A DNA stretch of 64,000 nt from Schistosoma haematobium (lineage: Eukaryota > Platyhelminthes > Trematoda > Strigeidida > Schistosomatidae), in contig NC_067202.1 in assembly GCF_000699445.3 (NCBI RefSeq), forward strand, positions 16,277,644 to 16,341,643, in the 5' to 3' direction. Below, in pieces: positions 1 through 10,280 of this stretch. Within the stretch, counting starts at the first letter, position 1. Every line of letters starts with the position of its first letter. A program made the position numbers and the translations under genes. A model generated the notes under the pieces. The model was given only the letters and a program-made list of their open reading frames with translations. It was not told the DNA's origin and did no database searches.

Positions 1-232
1 TCAACTTCAAACAGTTCAGTCCTAAATTTAAATCCCACCATTTCATCTTATTTGATTTGAAAAAGTGGGTATTATCAAGAGTTACTCCAAGAAATACAGG
101 GATGAAGCAGAATAATTGATCACCGATCACGTGTTATGATTAAAATAAAAAATCCGAAAGTGAAAATATAAGTATACATACAAAGTTTGGAGTTAGTCAA
201 TGAGAAGAAATCAAATATATATTTAAACTTAC
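1..232 (-). other. Intron of the FAPP-like gene
   Basis: AT-rich sequence downstream of the donor at 232-227. The next exon is not visible in the window. Confidence 0.6.
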
Positions 233-596
233 CATATATATTTACGTCTTCTGACTTTAATTGTGCAGTGCCTACTTTTGAACTACCAAGTGCTATAACC
301 CATCTTTGTCGATCTGCCCGCGATAAAGCACGCAAATAATATCTTTGTTCACCAAGGATCAAATCAAATCTTCGTGGATCGGAACTATGAACTGTATCAT
401 TTGTACGCAATAAACTAGCAGTATTTACATGAAACTCACCTATAACATCACATACAGATAATTTGACCGATCCTTTACATCCACTATTCATTTCTTCTTT
501 GGATCGATAGTACGACAGAACTCCATCGTCCAAAATGAAATATCGTTGTTGCCAACCACTAACATAATTTGTCCATTTTAACAAAATACCCTCCAT
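233..596 (-). CDS. PLEKHA3/PLEKHA8-like: FAPP-like PH-domain protein, first coding exon (partial gene)
   Basis: The ATG is at 596-594 and the frame runs leftwards for 121 codons plus one base to a consensus donor (GTAAGT on the minus strand, 232-227). The protein opens MEGILLKWTNYVSGWQQRYF, the hallmark start of FAPP1/FAPP2, and continues through a PH domain (about residues 2-95) with a conserved end around RQRWVIALGSSK. FAPP proteins bind PI4P and Arf1 at the trans-Golgi; FAPP2 also carries a glycolipid-transfer domain. The rest of the gene lies left of the window, so FAPP1, FAPP2 and the related CERT PH proteins cannot be fully separated. An open frame continues past the donor to 120, but that stretch is intronic and has no family similarity. 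The gene is divergent from the basigin-like gene 14 kb to the right. Confidence 0.85.
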
Positions 597-2030
597 TATA
601 TCAAACTAAACTGTCGATTTATCTGAGCAACTTATCTAAAATTAACAATGGAGGCAAATCATGGAAAAACTAAATTCAGTACATTGATAGTATGCTGAAT
701 CCCCAGAAAAAATATCAATAATTCTACATAATTTAGCGTGACATTTTGCGGGGTTACTTGACTTGTTTATCTAACAGTTCTTATGACAAGGAGTGTAACA
801 AACTAGATAGTTGAGAAGGGTGATGATACAGTCAAGCACCTGACTGAAATCGCAAACCACATAACTAATTATAAAACGTTGGCTATAAGTAGTGCATAAC
901 CTTTTACACAGCACACGAATGAATAATTTATTAAGAATCCTAAATAAAGTATTCTCCTTGAGATTCTTACTCACAGTAAATATAACTGAGAAAGCTACTC
1001 CGAATGCAACAACACTAACAAAATGATGCTCTCTGAAAAAGTGACCAATGGCACATTGTGAGAAAAGTTGGTGTTTATCAGTAAAAGCAGCTTTTCCAAT
1101 ATACTGCAGCTAAAGATATTCAATTGATGTTATCTCTAAACGACTGTTCGTTAAACTATATGAGAAGTCTCATGGTGTGCAAACGCTTTTGAGGATGATG
1201 GAAAGCATTGGAAAATAAGTGTGATGTCTTATAACACTGATTGAGGCTGTTAATTAACATCTAACGAATGTCAACGCATTCTGCATCAAGTTGCTGCGAA
1301 ATTGTTCAGAAGTGCAATAGACGTAAATGTAGTTATAAATCCAATGAAATTAGCTCAGTCTACCACAATTAGGACAATTAAGTAGTGATAACAGTCGTCA
1401 CAACAGACGTAATATGTATGCTATCATAATTCATCTTACTAATAACCATGCAAAAGCTAAAATTACCACCGCTTCATGGATTAAGATAACCAATTATTGG
1501 TTCTGGGACGGAGATACCTAACTTGGAAATCTACATTTGTATATGGCACTATGACATTGTAAACTAATTTTGCCTAACATCTCGGTTGATGATAGGATTA
1601 CCCACTTAACAAGATCCAAGTGGTAGTTTGTAAAAACGCATATAGAGACAATAAAAACCTATTTCAGTTTTCTACAATTACGAATTACAATTTAGAATTC
1701 AGTCAGGTTAGGTAAGTGACTATTAGTGAAGAATTGACAAGGTATTATATTCCGAGCTCTATACAATGACGAGTGGTAAGTAAAACCATTTTCGTATGTA
1801 AAGAGTGAATATCAAAGTTATTGGGAAAAAAATCAAAGTTACCACTATTGTCGTACATATATAATACTGGAATGTGCAACGTTTCTCCCTAAATTCTCTA
1901 CCTCCAAACATTGATTCCTGTTTTGCGAAATAAGACCGGAATGCTTACGTTCGAGGCCCAGTGACCTTCTTGACTAAATAATAGACAACCTTTTATTAAC
2001 TAACTATAATAGCAACCACTACAAAGAAAT
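597..2030. other. Non-coding, upstream of the FAPP-like gene
   Basis: Only short chance ORFs with no family likeness. I recognise no repeat or RNA gene. It may hold the FAPP-like promoter and 5' UTR, but no site is clear. Confidence 0.5.
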
Positions 2031-2074
2031 CCATTGACAGTATTATGTGACATGTCACATAGTACTGTCAATGG
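2031..2074. repeat. 44-bp near-perfect palindrome
   Basis: 2031-2052 and 2053-2074 are reverse complements with one mismatch and no spacer. The half-site begins CCATTGACAGTA and the centre is TGACATGTCA. It could form a cruciform or a 22-bp hairpin. No gene overlaps it. Confidence 0.85.
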
Positions 2075-2834
2075 AATGGTATCGTATCGGTGTGATGGGA
2101 TATTTTTAAATTTATTGACGGTGTTTCAGGTTGACCACATGAACAGAATTCTAAACGATAGACAAAGCACAATGATGATAAGTCCCTACATTATTGACCC
2201 AAGCGCAGTACATAGTACAGTAGATGCGTCTTATGTACAATATGAGCAAGCCTTGTGAACTGAAATTTACAGTAATGGCCAACAGTTCACAGCAACGAAC
2301 CAAACAAAGAAACTCCACCACGGGTTGTGACTCACAGAAGAAGCAGCCATAAAGTATTTCTGTCGTCAGGCTCAAGTACCGCAATTTATAAACATAGCGC
2401 TTAAATACAATACCCAATGTCTTGGTCACGAGTTTGTATAAACTGATTGATCTTTTTGCACTCACTTATTGTTATTTTTGTGTGATTCTAGGTACTTAAA
2501 AGTGGTCTTAAAACATTACCGATAAGTCTGTATTGTTAGGATCGATTGATATCTCCCTGTTGACCGTATAGATAGAAGGTGCGACTCTTAAATATTAATA
2601 GCACGTAACGCTGGTCTAAACATCATGTGGTAAGAATCAACGTGTCTGTAGAGAAAGTAAAGCGTCACGGCTCTAGCAACAGCATTTATCAAGCCTGTCA
2701 CTGGGACTCGAATATTTTACCGATCCCCTCAATATCAACGATAATTATTGCGGTTAGTTGATCTGAGTCCGATTTTACGGTGTGATGGTGTTAACGAGAT
2801 GTATATGGCGACTACGCTCGTATATAATTAACGA
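2075..2834. other. Non-coding, nothing recognised
   Basis: Short ORFs on both strands overlap here but none resembles a known protein. Confidence 0.4.
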
Positions 2835-3260
2835 AGCGTTTCGCATTAGAGAGTAGAGTAATAAAATAAGTCAACTACAAGAATAAACTTAAGATACGTA
2901 TGATACATACCCTCGTTACCAAAGGGAAACAGTAAAAGATAGACAAATTGTAGTGCGTCAAAGAGACAGGCATTGGATAAAATAATAATTGACAGACAAC
3001 CACGCACGAAACCCGTAAAAGTAGAAATAGTTTGATAAAAATAAGACGTGTATGTGTGCTGAATGTCGCGGTTTTGTAGTGTCGGTGGGCCCTAACCACA
3101 CAATCCTCAAAGCTGAACACCAGACAACTCGGAAAATAGGTAATTAACATTTAACGCGAAGAAAAACACAACGGTGGAGAAGGCGAGAACAATGAATTGA
3201 ATTAGTCCGAATCCATCGAACGGCATGGCTCTGCCTTGCAGACGTGATTATTATTGAGTG
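2835..3260 (+). repeat. Dispersed repeat E, diverged copy
   Basis: The left end (GCATTAGAGAGTAGAGTAAT and onward) matches the ends of the repeats at 13650 and 63740, and the right part shares GGAGAAGGCGAG-type sequence with 63880-63920. The middle is poorly conserved. Class unknown. Confidence 0.4.
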
Positions 3261-3446
3261 GTAACATACGCTTTTTATTCATATCAAATATATTGTTCTA
3301 TCACTAGCCTAAGCGTGTTCTTCATCATGTGTATTCAATGATTTTTGTAACAACAAAAACAAAACCTTTTCACTAAATTGTCACAATTTATATGCAACCA
3401 CATTTATATTTATTATACTCATATAATTCATGTGTATTTTTTGTGG

Positions 3447-3577
3447 TGCTTGAACGAACTAATGATTTTTTTGGAATCGTTGAGTGCTCGATTTCGAATT
3501 TTAAATACAATACATTCGTTCGTGCTTTTATCGTACTTCTTGATTCAGTTGCGTTATTTCTGGGATTTTTAGTTCGT
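3447..3577 (+). repeat. 5' LTR of gypsy element, left part
   Basis: It starts TGCTTGAACGAACTAATG and matches the LTR at 10125-10280. It is interrupted after TTAGTTCGT by an RTE insertion and resumes at about 6286-6310. The two pieces total 156 bp, exactly the length of the uninterrupted LTR at 10125. Confidence 0.8.
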
Positions 3578-3653
3578 CCTTACTTACTTACTTACGCCTG
3601 TTACTCCTAATGGAGCATAGGCCACTGACCAGCATTCTCCAACCCACTCTGTC

Positions 3654-3965
3654 CTATGCCTTCTTTTCTAATTCCATCCAATTCTTGTTCATTTTTCTCA
3701 TGTCTATTTCCATTTCCCGGCGTAATGTGTTCTTTGGTCTTCCTCTTTTCCTTGTAACGCAGTTGGGTGCTTTCCTCAATGTGTGTCCGATCCACTTCCA
3801 GCGCTTCTTTCTGATTTGTTCATCCGCTGGGATCTGGTTTGTTCTCTCCCACAGTTGGTTGTTGCTAATAGTGTCCGGCCAACGGATCCGAAGTATTTTG
3901 CATAGACAACCGCTAATAAACACCTGTATCTTCTAGAAGATGGCTTTAGTGGTTCTCCAAGTTTC
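3654..3965 (-). pseudogene. RTE-A C-terminal segment
   Basis: It contains the conserved RTE C-terminus ([38 protein letters not shown], then [18 protein letters not shown]). Frames are shifted relative to the intact copy near 39000, and part of the ALTWNPEG segment is deleted. Confidence 0.75.
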
Positions 3966-4203
3966 CTCCCTTCCTTCCTATCCTTGACCATCAGTTGCAC
4001 ATTCGCAACGCAACGTTCGTGAAGCGCGCCAACTGTAGTAGTGATTAAAAACAATCTACATTCATATCTTATAGTTTATCAACCCAGCTATGTAATTTAC
4101 TACAGTGGATATTGTATCATTTATATCAATTCGACCTTGCCTGTAAACTGGCATGCCTCATGTAACAAACTGTTATTTGAGAATAAATTATTATTATTAT
4201 TAT
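3966..4203 (+). mobile_element. Short retroelement insertion with (ATT)n tail
   Basis: Comparison with the second RTE-A copy (39110-39150) shows about 240 bp of extra sequence here, between the codons for an [13 protein letters not shown] segment. It ends AATAAATTATTATTATT, a tail-like run, so it looks like a 5'-truncated retroposon on the plus strand. Its parent family is not identified. Confidence 0.5.
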
Positions 4204-4820
4204 TAAAGTAGAACTGTCTTGACATTCGTATTGAACATTCTGACCTTGGTGTTGGTTGACAGTTGCTTTAAATTCCAGATGTTCCTCAGTCGTAAATATG
4301 CTGCTCTTGCTTTACCGATCCGCGCCTTCACATCTGCATCAGATCCACCCTGTTCATCAATGATGCTGCCCAAATACGTAAAGGTTTTTACATCTTCCAA
4401 ATCTTCTCCGTCAATTGTGATTGGATTGGTGCTTGCTGTGTTGTATCGGAGAATCTTACTTTTCCCTTTGTGTATATTGAGATCTACTGCTGCTGCTACA
4501 CTGGTCGTCTTCTCCTGCATTTGTTATTGCGTTTGGGATAGAAGGGCCAGATCATCTGCGAAGTCTAGATCAACCAACTGCATCCTAGATGTCCACTGTA
4601 TCCCGTGTTTTCCTTCAGACGTTGACGTCTTCATGATCCAGTCGATCACCAGGAGAAAGAGAAATGGTGAGAGTAAGCAACCTTGCCTAACACCGGTCTT
4701 CACTTCGATCAACTTTGTCAACTGTCCTCCATGCACGATTTTGCAATGTAATCCATCATATGAGTTCTGTATGATATTGACTATCTTCTGAGGCACGCCG
4801 TAGTGTCGAAGAAGTTTCAT
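4203..4820 (-). pseudogene. RTE-A reverse transcriptase core, broken
   Basis: Two adjacent frames cover RT motifs: [20 protein letters not shown] and the catalytic [12 protein letters not shown] box (4524-4820), then the thumb-like [15 protein letters not shown] region (4203-4520). The frame breaks at about 4522. The upstream joint to the 4970-6280 frame is also broken by a one-base shift at the start ([10 protein letters not shown]), shared with the copy at 38723. Confidence 0.8.
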
Positions 4821-4969
4821 AGTGTTGTTCTGTCCACGCTATCAAATGCCTTTTCGTAGTCAATGAAGTTGATGTAGAGTGATGAATTCCATTCAATTGA
4901 TTGTTCCACAATGATCCGTAGAGTTGCGATTTGGTCTGTACACGATCTATCCTTACGGAATCCTGCCTG

Positions 4970-6280
4970 TCAATTTCGAAGTTGGGCGTCTACGCAGTCC
5001 TTCATCCTGTTTAACAATACCCTGTTGAAGACTTTTCCCGGTATTGAGAGAAGAGTGATGCCCCTGTAGTTATCACAGTTGCTGAGATCGCTTTTCTTCG
5101 GTATTTTGATCAGAAGTCCTTTCCAGTCTTTTGGTACTTGTTCCTCATCCCAAATCTTATTGAAGAGAATGTGGAGTATCCTTGCAGTTACCGCTACGTC
5201 TGCTTTCAGTGCTTCTGCTGGAATGTTGTCTGGTCCTGTTGCTTTGCCACTCTTGATTTGTCTGATGGCCATGCTGATTTCTTCAATTGTTGGTGGGCCA
5301 ACATCGATTGGGAGGTCCGTAGGTGCTGCTTCGATGTTGGGTGGTTTCAGTGGAGCTGGTCGATTCAAGAGTTCTTTGAAGTGTTCTACCCACCTGTTTT
5401 GTTGCTCTTCAATGTTGATGATTACCTCGCCTTCCTTGCTTTTCACTAGTCGTTCTCGTTTGCGGCGATTTCCAGAGAGTTTCTTTGTCGTGTCATACAG
5501 TTGTCTCATGTTTCCTTCTCTTGCAGCCTTTTCCGCCGTCGTTGCTGAATCTTCCGCATATTTACGTTTGTCGGTTCTGATGCTCTTCTTCACTTGTTCG
5601 TTTACTTCTGTGTATTCAGCTTGTGCCTTGGCTTTTTCTGCTCTTGTTCGACTGGTATTGATTGCTGCCTTCTTGTTCCTCCTTTCTTGAATCTTATCCA
5701 GTGTATCAACAGTGATCCATTCCTTGTGATGGTGCTTCTTGTGATATGTTGAAGTGATTACCTCTTTGATCCCCTTCCAGTTGCTCTCCACAGTGGTTCC
5801 TTCTCCATTGAGTAGATCATGAAAGGCTTGGAACTTGTTGCTGAGGTCTATCTTGAATTTGTTGAGTTTGTTAGTATCCTGAAGAAAGGCCGTATTGAAC
5901 TTTTGTGATATTGTCTGCCCCGTTGTCCAGTGCTTCTTGAGTTTCAATTTCGTCTTGGCGACCAGCAAGTGATGATCTGATGCTATATCAGCTCCTCTCT
6001 TGTTTCTCACATCCTCTATAGTCCTCCTGAACGTTTTGTTGATGCAAACATGGTCGATTTGGTTTTGTGTAGAGTGATCCGGTGAAGTCCATGTGGTTTT
6101 GTGTATGCGTTTATGTGGGAATACGGTGCCGCCTATGACCAGTTTATTGAAGGCACATAGGTTTGCAAACCTCTCACCATTTTCGTTCCTTTCTCCCAGT
6201 CCGTGTCGTCCGATGATGTCTTCATATTCAATGTTGTCCGTTCCAACCTCGGCATTGAAATCTCCCATCAGAATGGTCAA
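4970..6280 (-). pseudogene. RTE-A endonuclease / reverse transcriptase, N-terminal part
   Basis: The frame begins inside the apurinic-type endonuclease (GDFNAEVGTD, the DHSTQNQIDHV block, then ASDHHLLVAKT). It continues through the linker into the first RT motifs (GKATGPDNIPAEALK, NCDNYRGITLLSIPGKV). It ends at an in-frame TGA after VDAQLRN. The longer copy at 39916 stops at the same codon. The N-terminal third of the endonuclease is missing because of 5' truncation. Confidence 0.85.
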
Positions 6281-6285
6281 GTCGT

Positions 6286-6310
6286 ACTATAATTCAAATG
6301 ATTTGGAACA
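6286..6310 (+). repeat. 5' LTR of gypsy element, right part
   Basis: ACTATAATTCAAATGATTTG and the following bases to GGAACA match the end of the LTR at 10256-10280. It is directly followed by TTATATTGGCGTCGCG, whose TGGCG could be the start of a tRNA primer-binding site. The tRNA was not identified. Confidence 0.65.
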
Positions 6311-6338
6311 TTATATTGGCGTCGCGATAGAGCCTTCG

Positions 6339-8180
6339 ATGGAAAATTTAGATATTCATTTAACTTCGGAAGCTTTTGAGGATTATTTGGAAAGGTTCGA
6401 AATCTGGAGCATGACTAAGAAAGATGTTACAGATAATAAAATTGTGTCACATTTCCTGACATTCATTGAGGGAAAAGCGTACAGCTTAGTAAAAATTTTG
6501 GCATATCCAGAAAGACCTATCTCACTTCCTTATGCAACTCTTAAAGAGCTATTATTAAATCATGTAAAGTGCACCAGTTTCGAATGCCGTGACAGGGCGA
6601 AATTTCATAAGATGGTTCGTCAAAATGACCAAAAAGTTCAGGAATTCATCCTTGAATTGCAGAAACAAGCTGCCAAGTGTAATTTCGGTGATCAACTTCA
6701 TGTGCATCTGAGAGATCGACTAATTGCAGGAATTAACATACCGAGTTTGGAAAGAGAACTGTTAAGAATGCCAAACTGTTCCTTTCAAGATGCTAGAACT
6801 GCGTGTATTAACTACGAAGCAGTAAATGAACTTGATATCCAGTCGATGAAGATTTCCAATACTTTGCTTAGTCGTCATGATGAACTACAATCTCAGGGTC
6901 AATCAAACTTGCGTTCATTTAACAGTGATTCCTATTCTCGTGTAAATATGAAAGGTGTTTCAACGAGGAATTACAAAGCAAGTCACAAAGGTGAGATAAA
7001 GTTTGGTAAATGTTTATCATGTGGAAAGTTTCATGCTCGCAATTCATGTGTATTTCGTAATGCTAAATGTTTTAAATGTGGTAAGGTAGGACACATTCAG
7101 TCAGTATGCAAAGCTACTGTCCATTTTGCTTCGAGCTGTACTAAATCTTGTAATTTAAATCTCAATAATTTGGATGTTCCTAGTGATCATTTATCTTTGC
7201 CTACCATTTCGAAAGGTAATGCTCATATTCAAAAGCGATTATATTCATCGCTTGGTTCATTTCATGATTTTATTGTGGACACAAGCAGTATAGAGTCCAT
7301 TATTTCATTCAAGAACTTGAAAGCTTTAGATCCTAACGTTGTTGTACGACCCACTGAAGTATCAATACTGGGGATTACTGGACACAGACTGCCCATACGA
7401 GGATGTTGTGAATTACTAATCAGAGATGATAATTCTTCATACATACCTTGTGAATTTTTAGTTAGCGAAACAGGACTGTCAATACTGCGTCTAAGGAATT
7501 TGAAAAGGCTTAGAGTGGAGTCGTCTTTCCTAGTTTCTAAAGAAAATTCTGATGCTGTACTTAAAGATTTGATAGCTATGTGTGCTAAGTGCAGTGGAGG
7601 TATGGAAATTCAGCCTATAAAACTTCAAGTACAGGGTGATCCAGTCTTTCTTAAAAGACAAATAATTCCTTATGGTCTTCGAGAAGTAGTACAGAAGACA
7701 TTAAACGACTTGTGTGTGAAAGGCATAATTGAACCGATACAGTCTTCAGCATGGGGCAACCCTGTTGTTACGCCACTGAAGTCGGACGGCAAGACCCCTA
7801 GAATTTGTGGTGACTATAGATTAACTCTGAATTCCCGTTTGTTGAAGCAAACGTGCACGACGGTAGAAGCTGAAGATATTCTAAATCGACTTCATGGTTC
7901 TAAAGTGTTCTCGGAAGTTGACCTAAAAGATGCTTATCTTCAAATTCCTTTAGATGAATCTTCATCTATTTTGACGACAATTAACACTCCTTTTGGTCTG
8001 TTTATATACAGCTTCCCTCCATGTGGTCTAAGTTGTTCTCCAGCCATATTTCAGGAAGTCATAAATGAGGTAGTTAGTGATCTTGAAGGTGCTGAAGTTT
8101 ATCAAGATGATATCATTGTTCATGGTTCCAATAAGGTAGTTCATGACCAGAGACATTGCTTTATTACGTCGTTTAATTGA
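6339..8180 (+). pseudogene. Gypsy gag-protease-RT polyprotein, first segment
   Basis: I place the start at ATG 6339 (MENLDIHLTSEAF), just after the LTR; an earlier ATG in the frame belongs to the RTE insertion. Gag is followed by two CCHC-type knuckles at about 7010-7095 (CLSCGKFHARNSC and CFKCGKVGHIQSVC). A protease-like block follows (FIVDTSSIES), with Ser in place of the usual Gly of D-T/S-G. RT then begins (GIIEPIQSSAWGNPVV, FSEVDLKDAYLQIPLD) and reaches the catalytic YQDDIIVHG at about 8100-8126. The frame is lost at about 8143 by a one-base shift. Gag and pol share one frame with no stop between them. Confidence 0.85.
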
Positions 8181-9141
8181 GAAGAAAATTACAATGAATC
8201 CAAATAAGTGTTCATTTCGTGTATCTAGTTCTGAATGTCTTGGATACCTAGTTGATGGTAATGGTTTTAGACCAGATATGAAACGACTAGCTCCACTGAC
8301 TAATGCACTGTCTCCGAAAAATCTTACAGAATTACGTTCACTAGTGGGTGCTCTTCAATACTATTCCCGTTTAATTCCTAATTTTTCTTGTCGTGCAAAT
8401 TGTTTATTTAATATTTTAACATCCAATTCATTCAAATGGAGTGAGGAACAAGAGTCATGCTTACGAAGTCTGCTGAAGTTTCTTCAAAGTGATGCTGTTC
8501 TTCGAACGTACTCCTCTAATGTACATTCTGTGCTTATTACTGATGCATCACCTGTGGGAATTGGTGCAGTTTTGGAACAGGAAGGTAGACCAGTTATTTG
8601 TGCTTCACGCAAACTTACTGTTACTGAACAAGGTTATTCACAGACTCAGCGAGAAGTATTAGCTGTGTTTTGGGCTGTTAAAAGACTTCATAAATATTTA
8701 TTCGGAAAGAAATTCACTATTGTTACTGATCATGAAGCTTTAAAGTTTATTTATCATCCCGAAAAATCCTTAGCACGTTCCTCAGCAGCTATGGTTCAGC
8801 GATGGAGTATTGCTTTGAGTGCATATGACTATACGGTTCAGCACAGAAGTGCCAAACAGATTCAACATGTTGATTACATTTCTCGACAGTCATTACAAGA
8901 TAAACCTATTAATACTTCGGATTGTTTGTTAGTGCAACCTTTACCAGTGAGACGTTCAGATCTCATTAGAGAAACTCGTAGATATTTTGGATGTATACTC
9001 AGTGCTATGAGGAAAGGTTGGAATGCTAATTTGAAACGTAGATTTCCTATCTATTTTTCAAAGCGGTATGAGCTATCCACTACTCCTGTTGGTATTTTGT
9101 GTTTAAATGGTCGTGTTGTCATCCCTCCCTCATTGCGCTAA
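8143..9141 (+). pseudogene. Gypsy RT end and RNase H
   Basis: It continues from the frameshift (RDIALLRRLIEKKITMNPNK) with the RT connection (LGYLVDGNGFRPD). The RNase H domain follows: TDASPVGIGAVL, QTQREVLAVFWAVKRLHKYL, TDHEALKF. Before the stop at 9139-9141 it also reaches the integrase linker. The reading frame resumes after the TAA. Confidence 0.85.
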
Positions 9142-10124
9142 CCTGTTCTTGAAGATCTTCATAGTGGTCATTTAGGTTTTGGGAAAATGAAGTCATTGGC
9201 AAGGCTTACATGTTGGTGAACAGAGATGAATGCAGACATATGTAGTACGGCATACAATTGTGATAAATGTAATCAGTTGAAAAATCAGCCTTCGAAGTGG
9301 ACGCTATGACCATTATCGTCCGAGGCCTGGCAGAGAATTCATGGTGACTATTGTGGTCCGTTTCTTGGTAAATACTCTGCACTAGTAGTTATCGATTCTT
9401 TTTCAAAGTGGCCTGAAGTTTTTTACACAGCTTCACCGAATTCTGGTTTCGCAATCCAAGCATTAAGAAAGGTGTTTAGTCGAGAATGGGTTCCTGTGGT
9501 GTTAGTGACTGATAATGGCTCTCATTTTGCTTCAGATGCAGTTACTGCCTGGTTGAATGGTATAGGTTGCAAACATCTGTTTACTGCTCCCAGACATCCG
9601 TGTTCTAGTGGTCAGGCAGAAATGTTTGTCAGGACATTAAAGACTGCTATTGATTCTATAGCCGCCTAAACATTTAATGAGCTGGAGAGGGGAGTAGATA
9701 CCTTTCTATCGCAATATAGAAATAAAAGACTTTCGGTGACAAAGGAGACTCCAGCGAAGCTATTGAAAGGAAGGATTCTTCAGTCGAATATGAGATGTTT
9801 GGAGTCTGCAGAAGTTACATACTATCGAGGAAATGATCTTCGACCATCTACGGGTATTGTTCTGAAGGATGTCGGAAAATCGATAGTGCGAATTCTAGAC
9901 ATTAATGACTTAAGTACACACAGTCGACATGTTGATCAAATACAATTTCAGGAACCAGGTGAGTCAGTTTCAATTCCGGTTGTTAATTCTAATACTAATG
10001 AGTGCATTCTAGAAAATATAGAGTTATACAATACAATGTCGAACAGACTCAGGATGAATTTGAGAAGAAGACGTACGATTTATTACAAACACCTAGACTC
10101 CAATTTAAGCTGTGGCGGATGTAG
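9142..10124 (+). pseudogene. Gypsy integrase, nonsense-interrupted
   Basis: After the TAA at 9139 the same frame shows an HHCC-like zinc region (HSGHLGFGKMKSLARLTCW to CDKCNQLK) broken by TGA near 9219 and again near 9307. The DDE core follows: GDYCGPF, VTDNGSHFASDA, and the Glu in SSGQAEMFVRTLK. TAA at 9667 breaks it again before the C-terminal domain (9736-10131, LRPSTGIVLKDVG, SRHVDQIQF). The DDE residues survive but the protein cannot be made intact. Confidence 0.8.
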
Positions 10125-10280
10125 TGTTTGAACGAACTAATGATAACATTGTACTTGTTGAATGCTCGATTTCGAATTCTAAATACAATACATTCGTTCG
10201 TGTTTGTGTCGTACTTCTTGATTCAGTTGCGTTATTTTGAGGATTTTGAGTTCGTACTATAATTCAAATAATTCGAAACA
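10125..10280 (+). repeat. Shared middle LTR (156 bp)
   Basis: It starts TGTTTGAACGAACTAATG and ends ATTCGAAACA. It matches the split LTR at 3447/6286 and a third LTR at 12093. It serves as the 3' LTR of the first element and the 5' LTR of the decayed second one. Confidence 0.75.

Larger units (their letters stand above)
3578..6280 (-). mobile_element. RTE-type LINE, family A, copy 1 (5'-truncated)
   Basis: A non-LTR retrotransposon in reverse orientation. Its 3' tail reads (CTTA)n on the plus strand at 3579-3595, followed by the same 3' region as the longer copy at 38707-41920. It is truncated within the endonuclease domain at about 6280. It is inserted in the 5' LTR of the gypsy element, with a short TCGT-like duplication at the junctions. 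A separate insertion interrupts it at about 3966-4203. Confidence 0.85.
3447..10280 (+). mobile_element. Gypsy-type LTR retrotransposon with nested RTE
   Basis: LTR (split), gag-pol body 6311-10124, then LTR 10125-10280. Order: gag, zinc knuckles, protease, reverse transcriptase, RNase H, integrase, which is the Ty3/gypsy order. The body carries at least one frameshift and four nonsense changes, so it is not autonomous. It also shares its right LTR with a second, decayed element. Confidence 0.85.

Noticed and set aside
120..232. Continuation of the FAPP-like frame to 120
   Set aside because: It lies after a consensus donor (GTAAGT) and has no PH or FAPP similarity.
2034..2258. 74-codon ORF at 2034
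   Set aside because: It starts inside the palindrome and has no protein similarity or splice support.
6093..6338. Upstream ATG that would fuse RTE-antisense sequence to gypsy gag
   Set aside because: This part is the RTE-A insertion and LTR read on the wrong strand; the real gag start is 6339.
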